This document shows, piece by piece, positions 4,571 to 9,116 of a DNA stretch of 9,116 nt. Every line of letters begins with the position of its first letter. Positions within the stretch are counted from its first letter, which is position 1. The position numbers and the translations under genes were made by a program. The notes below the pieces were generated by a model. That model ran no database searches. It was not told where the DNA came from and saw nothing but the letters and a program-made list of their open reading frames with translations. Source of the stretch: Candidatus Shapirobacteria bacterium (GTDB lineage Bacteria > Patescibacteriota > Microgenomatia > UBA12405); contig JAGVHP010000043.1 of assembly GCA_020056515.1 (NCBI GenBank), positions 1 through 9,116 of the forward strand, given 5' to 3'.

Positions 4571-5413
4571 ATGTCTGTTATCAGCTATCTTCTTAGGCAC
4601 ACCAATCAGGACGTCGCCTCTCGGGGTTATACAGCGGCCATGAAAAAAGTTTTAACCCAAACCAATTCCGGGTTAGTCATTAGGGGCCTCACCCCATCTC
4701 TTCAAAAAATACTTTCCTCCCGTCGGGTTCTTTTAATCTCCAATCACCCCAATCAGGCCGAAGTGTTGGCGATTTTAGCCGCTCTGCCACAGCGTTCTGA
4801 TTATTATCTGGTAGCCAATCATAAGTTTTTTTCAATTCTTTCCGCCATTGACCATCACCTGATTCCTGTCTATATTGATCATCAATCTACCGAAAAACAT
4901 GTCAGCTGGAAATTAAGACTATTTAAAATATTTCACCGTCAAACAAATTTTAATAAAAGTATTGCCCATCAAAAAAATATTGGCAGTATTGCCCTAGCCT
5001 CTCAAAAACTATCTGCTGGTGCCTTGGTCCAAATCTTTTCGGTCATAAAAGATGCCACCAAAGAATTTTCTCCCGGGGTTGGCTATCTTTTAAAAAATTC
5101 CCAATCAATATCAAAAACCCAGGTAGTTATGATCCACGTTGCCGGTACTTCGGATCTGGACTATTTACGGCTCCTGCCGTTTTTGGGTAAATTATTACCT
5201 CCTTTTGAAATTACCTTTTCTCCCGCTTACACTGCCTCTGATTTTGTCGCTGATACCGGCCGGGCTACCGCTAACAATTTAGAAATAACCTATCGGGCCT
5301 GGTTTTCTTCAATTAACCATCTTTTAACCAAACCCACTCCTGGCTTTCGGGCCGTAAACCGCAGCTATCTTCTCTTTCGCACCCTCATTCTCTGGCTCTT
5401 TACCACTCACTAG
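4571..5413 (+). CDS. Diverged PlsC/LPLAT-fold acyltransferase-like protein
   Basis: The 280-residue protein follows the block order of glycerophospholipid (lysophosphatidate) acyltransferases. Block I is LISNHPNQAE (55-64), which aligns with the NHxxxxD active site. YLVANHKFF (79-87) resembles the VAKKELF segment, and LIPVYIDH (97-104) the IPVDR segment. ALVQIFSVIKDATKEFSPGVGYLL (151-174) aligns with the FPEGTRS block. Two key features are altered. The active-site motif reads H59-x4-E64 instead of H-x4-D, and the FPEG motif is replaced by FSVIKD. It is therefore either an enzyme with changed chemistry or a non-catalytic relative. Hydrophobic segments near the C-terminus (LLFRTLILWLFTTH) suggest membrane association. 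It converges on the surface-protein gene with a 4-bp stop-codon overlap. Fold assignment is by motif only. Confidence 0.7.
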   Translation: MSVISYLLRHTNQDVASRGYTAAMKKVLTQTNSGLVIRGLTPSLQKILSSRRVLLISNHPNQAEVLAILAALPQRSDYYLVANHKFFSILSAIDHHLIPVYIDHQSTEKHVSWKLRLFKIFHRQTNFNKSIAHQKNIGSIALASQKLSAGALVQIFSVIKDATKEFSPGVGYLLKNSQSISKTQVVMIHVAGTSDLDYLRLLPFLGKLLPPFEITFSPAYTASDFVADTGRATANNLEITYRAWFSSINHLLTKPTPGFRAVNRSYLLFRTLILWLFTTH

Positions 5414-8400
5414 ATTTCTCTTTTCCTTAATACAAAATAACTTAGAGTTAATAAACCAGCTCCGCTTCCCGCCCAGTATAATATTTTCCACCACGGCCAT
5501 CCCCCGAAACCATTGTTTACATTCAGTTCCCCTCTTGTCAAAGAGGGGTTAGGGGAGATTGTTTCCGCCACCCCCAATACGTTTTCAGTAAACCCCTCTC
5601 CTGCGCCACTTTGAGCATCAAGAATATTTTCATGCTTAAGATTTACCATTCTTTCGTTGCTAAAATCTCCTGGACTACAACCATTACCGGCTCGGACTTT
5701 AAAATAATACTTCTTTCCCCCACTTAAGCTTTTAACGGTATATTCTGTTGTGTTGTCGTTTCCAATGTTGGGGTTTCCAAACAACATTTCACCACTTTCA
5801 TATCCATAGGCCAGAAGATAATAGGAGACTGGGCTCGCGGCTTTTTCCCATTTTAGTGTCACTTCATTGTCGCCGGTGATTTTGGCGCTCAACAAATTTG
5901 GCGCACTTTCCGGCTTATTATCATTGCACTCAGTTGAGTTGTTGTTTGAAGACGTTGCCTGCCCGCCTGACTGCGTAGCTGTCGGTGTGGGAGTGGCGGT
6001 GGGTGTAGGTGTTGGGGTTGGGCTGGGTACAAAAGTGTCCACCAAGACCTGTCTCTCTTCAGTTCTCGACACATTAGCCGCCACATCCTGACATCTGACT
6101 TGATAATAGTTACTGCCATCAGCCAAATTTGAAATTCTGCCGGTAAATTGATTATCACTGCCTTTTGTCATTTCAAAATCTTGCCAAGTCTTCACCTCAT
6201 CAATCCATCCGGCATCATTGCCCGCAGTATTCGATATGTCTTTTTTATATTCCCATTTCAACGAGTGTGTTCCGGATGTTAAAGAATAAGACTTTTGCTG
6301 CCAATTATTTTCTCCGGAATATGAATAAATAGAGTTTATCCCATCATAAAATCTTAAATAATCAAAAACATCGCTACTTATTTTCCACCGATAGTCAACT
6401 ATTCCTGGATTGCTGAGAGTTATGTCTTGAGACAACCAGTTTTCCAAATTATCATTTGTTCCCATATTTCCCGATCGAGCCGAACAGGAGCCTTCCACCG
6501 AATTGCCACAGTCAATCACCCATGGGGCCTGACCCCCGCTGGACCAGCCCAATAAATTTTGATTTTCAAATTTCCCATTAACAATCAAATTCCTTTCAAT
6601 CCAGCACTTGTCGGCATTATCTGTTTGGACCGCAATATCGGCATAATCAACATTAATTTCTTCTCCGTCATCCGGCGTCGGATCAATAAAACCCAATATA
6701 GGTGCATTTTTATCGATATTATTCACCGCCGCTTGGGTGCTACCATTATTTCCCGCCCTGTCCTCAAATCCAAAAACAAAAGTACCATTATTGGTAAAGG
6801 TATAGTTTACTAACCCACCATTGTTAATAATTGTTACTGTTTCGCTTGGGATGAGGGTGGCCATCACATCCTGATTAGTTAAGACGATCGTTGAATAGTT
6901 AACTGTGGCTGTGGGCGCTGTTTTATCAATTTTAATTTCCCGTATATTTACGTTTTCATCATTGCCCTCGTTATCACTGCTGTAATACCGCCAATACCAA
7001 TGGCCTTCGGCATTAAAGGTTAAAGGATTGGAATATTGTCCAAAACCGGTTCCGCTTACTCCCGGTACACAAGTCGTCGAATTATCATCGTAACACCAAT
7101 AAATATTATTGCAGCCGGAACTATCATCCAGACATGTTAATGAAGCATTTACATTGGCGTTAGTCCAGGTTCCAAAAATATATGGAATGCTGTTGCTGGT
7201 GGTAATTGGAGGAGTTGTATCGTCGCAGGCATCACCTGCCCCATCCGCATCGGCGTCTTCCTGGTTTGGATTGGCCGTCATCAGGCAATTGTCAGAGGTG
7301 TCCAATACTCCATCATTATCGTCATCCGTATCACAGGCATTACCGATAACATCACCATCATTATCCTCCTGACCGGAATTTGATACAGACGGACAATTAT
7401 CTTGATCATCACTAATTCCATCTCCATCAGAGTCAACAATAAAAGAATTACATAATGTGATTTCAGTCAGATTACCCTGGGTTATAGTGACCGGAATCGG
7501 CAAGGAAAATCCTTCCGGAATTTCACAAGAATAAGTTGGGCTTCCCGTTGTGTACCAACCATCAAAATGATATCCGGTCAGTTGAGTTTCGGAAACGGAA
7601 TGAGAAACACTTCCTGAAGAAATCGGGATATCGTTTATTGTGTCACCCAGAGCCGTATCAGTGCCGGAATCCAATCGGTAAACAATTCCCAAAACCGTTG
7701 CTTCGGCATTACCGCCCTCCCAAGTCAAATCCCCGTTGGTATTAATAGCTTTATTGACTTTCAATGAACCAAATGGCGGGTTAGCACAATCAGGATAATT
7801 GACGTTTGCGCTTCCCGGAGTAGTGCAACTCAAAACAAAATCAGCATTGTTGTTGTTTGTATCTTGGCCATCAGGGTAACGTGACAACCCTTTTGCGTTA
7901 ATACTACTAGCGTTGTCGTCGATTGCTCCTGATCCCTCGGTATGACCCGGGACATTACCCACATAACTGACAGTGTCTATTTGAACCCCGGTAGAATCAT
8001 ATAAAGCCACTGCATCCGGATCACCATTTTGAATTATAAAACCACCTTCAACTAAATCACAGGTAGGATAGGCAGCAGTACTGGAACAGACAACATAATA
8101 ATCACCGGAATTTAAACTGACACTTGGTAAGTCAACGGTGTCGTACACCAACGCACCTCCGCCCGAACCACTAATCAGTCGAAGTTCGTATGTATCCAGA
8201 TTTATCGGAGAATTACTAACGTTTTTTATTTCGATAAATTCCGCCGTATCTATGCCAAACTGGTCATAATCAATTTCGTTGATAACTAGAGAGGTTTGAA
8301 GTTCGCATATTCCTGCTCCATTACATATTTCTCCCGGATTACAATCGGAATTTTGTGCACAAAGTGGCCCATCAGTAAATGTTGTCGAAGCTACGACTTT

Positions 8401-9116
8401 GTTATCTTTGTCTAAAGATTCGACCAAGTAATTAGGCCGATATGTTCCGTCCAGTTGGTAGCTATAGGTAAAAGCACCCAAAGCATCGGTTGAAATTAAA
8501 TATGATACATTTAGATTATCAGATGTGATTTTTAAAGAGTATTGAGTATTGGGCAAAAAATCGCGTCCAGTTATAATGGCAATTTCGGTTGGATGATAGT
8601 CAGCCTTATCAGTAAATATATTCGGGTTAAGTAAATCCGCCCGGCTGCTATTATTTTCCCTCACCACGGTTTCAATAATCCCTGAGACCGGTGACTCAGT
8701 CGGAATAACAGTTGGTACTACTATTAGTACTGGTGTTGCCGTTGGTGTTTCTGTAACTGCTGGTGTCGGCGAAACTGGTACCGAAGTTAGAGTATCCGGA
8801 ACCGGAGTTTCTGTAGGAGTGGTAGTGATCTCTGGGATAATCGTTGCTGTGGGTGTTGCTATTCCGATGGGAGTTATTTCAATAGTTGGTGTGATTTCTA
8901 CTGTCGGTGTTGGGGTTTCTTCAATAGTCGGGGTGACTTCAAAAATAGTTGGTGTAATTTCCACTACGGGTGTTTCAGTGGGAGCTAAGGTTATTTCCGG
9001 CGATGGTTGCGGGGTTGGAGTACCCAGAACTTCCGGTGTAACTTCAGGAGTAACCTCCTGAGCCAGTACCTGGGAAATTAAAAGGGGATTTACAAAAGCG
9101 TTTATAACAATACTTA
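5410..9116 (-). CDS. Giant secreted, membrane-anchored multidomain surface protein (5' end outside window)
   Basis: At least 1234 residues are visible; the frame is open to the right edge, so the in-frame GTG at 8964 is not the real start. Domain positions are counted from the codon at 8964. The 50 codons upstream of it end a signal peptide (LLISQVLAQE) and start a Thr/Pro/Glu-rich stalk that reaches about residue 92. An Ig-like domain follows (113-199), then a C-x5-C-x5-C-x5-C motif (202-220), a lamin-tail domain (224-389), and a SpaA/Ig-like domain (398-508). Next are thrombospondin type-3 calcium-binding repeats (510-582) and further Ig-like domains (583-975) interrupted by a possible inserted beta-sandwich (793-927). 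A Pro/Thr hinge (980-997), a fibronectin type III domain (1018-1110), and a transmembrane helix (1158-1179) followed by RKREI complete the protein. This predicts an N-out protein reaching from the membrane to the cell surface, perhaps for adhesion. The ligand is unknown. Confidence 0.92.
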   Translation of the reverse strand, partial: SIVINAFVNPLLISQVLAQEVTPEVTPEVLGTPTPQPSPEITLAPTETPVVEITPTIFEVTPTIEETPTPTVEITPTIEITPIGIATPTATIIPEITTTPTETPVPDTLTSVPVSPTPAVTETPTATPVLIVVPTVIPTESPVSGIIETVVRENNSSRADLLNPNIFTDKADYHPTEIAIITGRDFLPNTQYSLKITSDNLNVSYLISTDALGAFTYSYQLDGTYRPNYLVESLDKDNKVVASTTFTDGPLCAQNSDCNPGEICNGAGICELQTSLVINEIDYDQFGIDTAEFIEIKNVSNSPINLDTYELRLISGSGGGALVYDTVDLPSVSLNSGDYYVVCSSTAAYPTCDLVEGGFIIQNGDPDAVALYDSTGVQIDTVSYVGNVPGHTEGSGAIDDNASSINAKGLSRYPDGQDTNNNNADFVLSCTTPGSANVNYPDCANPPFGSLKVNKAINTNGDLTWEGGNAEATVLGIVYRLDSGTDTALGDTINDIPISSGSVSHSVSETQLTGYHFDGWYTTGSPTYSCEIPEGFSLPIPVTITQGNLTEITLCNSFIVDSDGDGISDDQDNCPSVSNSGQEDNDGDVIGNACDTDDDNDGVLDTSDNCLMTANPNQEDADADGAGDACDDTTPPITTSNSIPYIFGTWTNANVNASLTCLDDSSGCNNIYWCYDDNSTTCVPGVSGTGFGQYSNPLTFNAEGHWYWRYYSSDNEGNDENVNIREIKIDKTAPTATVNYSTIVLTNQDVMATLIPSETVTIINNGGLVNYTFTNNGTFVFGFEDRAGNNGSTQAAVNNIDKNAPILGFIDPTPDDGEEINVDYADIAVQTDNADKCWIERNLIVNGKFENQNLLGWSSGGQAPWVIDCGNSVEGSCSARSGNMGTNDNLENWLSQDITLSNPGIVDYRWKISSDVFDYLRFYDGINSIYSYSGENNWQQKSYSLTSGTHSLKWEYKKDISNTAGNDAGWIDEVKTWQDFEMTKGSDNQFTGRISNLADGSNYYQVRCQDVAANVSRTEERQVLVDTFVPSPTPTPTPTATPTPTATQSGGQATSSNNNSTECNDNKPESAPNLLSAKITGDNEVTLKWEKAASPVSYYLLAYGYESGEMLFGNPNIGNDNTTEYTVKSLSGGKKYYFKVRAGNGCSPGDFSNERMVNLKHENILDAQSGAGEGFTENVLGVAETISPNPSLTRGELNVNNGFGGWPWWKILYWAGSGAGLLTLSYFVLRKREI
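5428..5493 (-). other. C-terminal transmembrane anchor of the surface protein
   Basis: Residues 1158-1179 form a hydrophobic helix starting WWKILYWAGSGAG, followed by the positively charged tail RKREI. By the positive-inside rule the tail is cytoplasmic and the large domain external. No LPxTG sorting motif is present. Confidence 0.8.
5527..5560. repeat. Short palindromic repeat element translated within the surface-protein gene
   Basis: CCCCTCTT (5529-5536) and AAGAGGGG (5541-5548) form a perfect 8-bp stem around the loop GTCA, followed by the G-rich tail TTAGGGGAGATT. Read on the minus strand it encodes ISPNPSLTRGEL in the linker between the Fn3 domain and the membrane helix. Its composition stands out from the A/T-rich surroundings. 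From memory, similar NPSLTxxG-encoding palindromes recur as dispersed repeats in other bacterial genomes; that has not been verified here. Confidence 0.6.
5635..5913 (-). other. Fibronectin type III domain of the surface protein
   Basis: Residues 1018-1110 start PESAPNLLSAKITGDNEVTL and show the Fn3 landmarks: LKWEKAASPVSYYLLAYG in the first sheet, then EYTVKSLSGGKKYYFKVRAG with the conserved Tyr and Arg-Ala, and SNERMVNL in the last strand. Confidence 0.8.
5974..6027 (-). repeat. Pro/Thr tandem-repeat hinge in the surface protein
   Basis: An imperfect triplet and hexanucleotide repeat encodes PSPTPTPTPTATPTPTAT (residues 980-997). It separates the Ig-like block from the Fn3 domain and probably acts as an extended spacer. 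Confidence 0.8.
6184..6588 (-). other. Possible beta-sandwich (carbohydrate-binding-like) domain inserted in an Ig-like domain
   Basis: Residues 793-927 begin LIVNGKFENQNLLGWSSGG, the NGxFExxxLxGW opening common in carbohydrate-binding or MAM-like jelly-roll modules. They continue with LSQDITL, FYDGINSIYSYSGENNWQ and LKWEYKKD, and close with AGWIDEVKTW. The flanking residues, QTDNADKCWIERN before and QDFEMTKGSDNQFTG after, read as two halves of one Ig-like domain. Confidence 0.55.
7219..7437 (-). other. Thrombospondin type-3 calcium-binding repeats
   Basis: Residues 510-582 contain DSDGDGISDDQDNCPSVSNS, DNDGDVIGNACDTDDDNDGV, then DTSDNCLMTANPNQEDADAD and GAGDACDD. The alternating D-x-D-x-D-G loops and paired cysteines are the type-3 signature. 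They are expected to bind several calcium ions and stiffen the stalk. Confidence 0.9.
7798..8298 (-). other. Lamin-tail (LTD) domain of the surface protein
   Basis: Residues 223-389 start TSLVINEIDYDQ and continue AEFIEIKNVSNSPINLDTYEL, the hallmark NEI...EFIEI.N.....L..Y opening of lamin-tail domains. LNSGDYYVVCSS, DAVALYDSTGVQIDTVSYVG and the closing TTPGSAN follow. Such domains are common in secreted bacterial proteins and nucleases; here no nuclease is attached. Confidence 0.85.
8305..8361 (-). other. Four-cysteine motif of the surface protein
   Basis: Residues 202-220 give the evenly spaced pattern C-x5-C-x5-C-x5-C (CAQNSDCNPGEICNGAGIC). It is like small disulfide-bonded knots in other secreted bacterial proteins, and probably forms two disulfides outside the cell. 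Confidence 0.65.
8689..9057 (-). repeat. Thr/Pro/Glu-rich degenerate tandem repeat (surface stalk)
   Basis: Imperfect repeats of roughly 18-24 nt encode variants of VEITPT, IEETPT and TETPVP from just after the predicted signal-peptide cleavage site to about residue 92 (counted from the codon at 8964). The repeats are degenerate at DNA level, so there is no clean unit for slippage. They predict an extended, possibly glycosylated spacer next to the mature N-terminus. Confidence 0.75.
9058..9116 (-). other. Signal peptide, C-terminal part (cut by the window edge)
   Basis: In frame with the surface protein, the last bases of the window encode SIVINAFVNPLLISQVLAQ, a hydrophobic stretch with small residues before a likely signal peptidase I site (VLA before QE). 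The initiator methionine and n-region lie beyond 9116. Confidence 0.75.

Noticed and set aside
5529..5548. Rho-independent terminator
   Set aside because: The hairpin lies inside the surface-protein coding region, over 100 bp before its stop, and lacks a T-tract on either strand.
5410..8964. GTG at 8962-8964 as the start of the surface protein
   Set aside because: The frame stays open to the window edge, and the upstream codons encode the end of a signal peptide plus the same Thr/Pro-rich repeats, so the true start lies beyond 9116.
8689..9057. CRISPR-like repeat array
   Set aside because: The repeats are short, degenerate, without unique spacers, and translate to a continuous Thr/Pro-rich stalk.
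8819..9061. Val/Gly-rich plus-strand ORF
   Set aside because: It is the antisense of the Thr/Pro/Glu repeat region; the VGV pattern is what such repeats give in the opposite frame.

Overview
The window looks like chromosomal DNA of a Candidate Phyla Radiation (Patescibacteria) bacterium, perhaps of the Microgenomates group. This is inferred from several things. Genes are tightly packed and overlapping, the proteins are compact, and no start codon has a recognisable Shine-Dalgarno sequence. The large surface protein combines a Thr/Pro-rich stalk, a lamin-tail domain, type-3 thrombospondin repeats and a C-terminal membrane anchor. TAA and TAG are the main stop codons; TGA is also read as stop, so the standard bacterial code applies. 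No marker gene fixes the taxonomy, and no RNA genes, CRISPR array, insertion sequence or convincing Rho-independent terminator were seen.

Layout from left to right: the 3' end of an unknown plus-strand gene (1-103); convergent with it, an RsuA/RluB-type pseudouridine synthase (87-725, minus), preceded by a possible 66-residue protein (731-931, minus). Divergent from that pair is a RecB/Cas4-like PD-(D/E)XK nuclease (966-1844, plus). Its 3' end overlaps a possible 77-residue minus-strand gene (1781-2014).

Next comes a minus-strand cluster read from 4505 down to 2057: an 85-residue protein, a Y-family DNA polymerase (DinB/Pol IV type), a 116-residue protein of unknown function, and a stand-alone DEDDy 3'-5' exonuclease. 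Both the polymerase and the exonuclease carry what look like beta-sliding-clamp-binding pentapeptides (QDDLF and a C-terminal QMGLF). Together with the nearby PD-(D/E)XK nuclease this suggests a DNA-repair or translesion-synthesis locus. It is the best candidate here for an undescribed functional unit.

Divergent from the cluster is a diverged PlsC/LPLAT-fold acyltransferase-like gene (4571-5413, plus). It meets the last gene tail to tail, both stop codons lying within a shared CTAG. The rest (5410-9116, minus) is one very large secreted, membrane-anchored multidomain surface protein whose 5' end lies beyond the window. Its juxtamembrane linker contains a GC-rich palindromic repeat that is translated in frame.

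Seven gene starts have a -10-like hexamer ending only 5-9 nt before the start codon and no Shine-Dalgarno. This points to leaderless or near-leaderless transcripts throughout the window.
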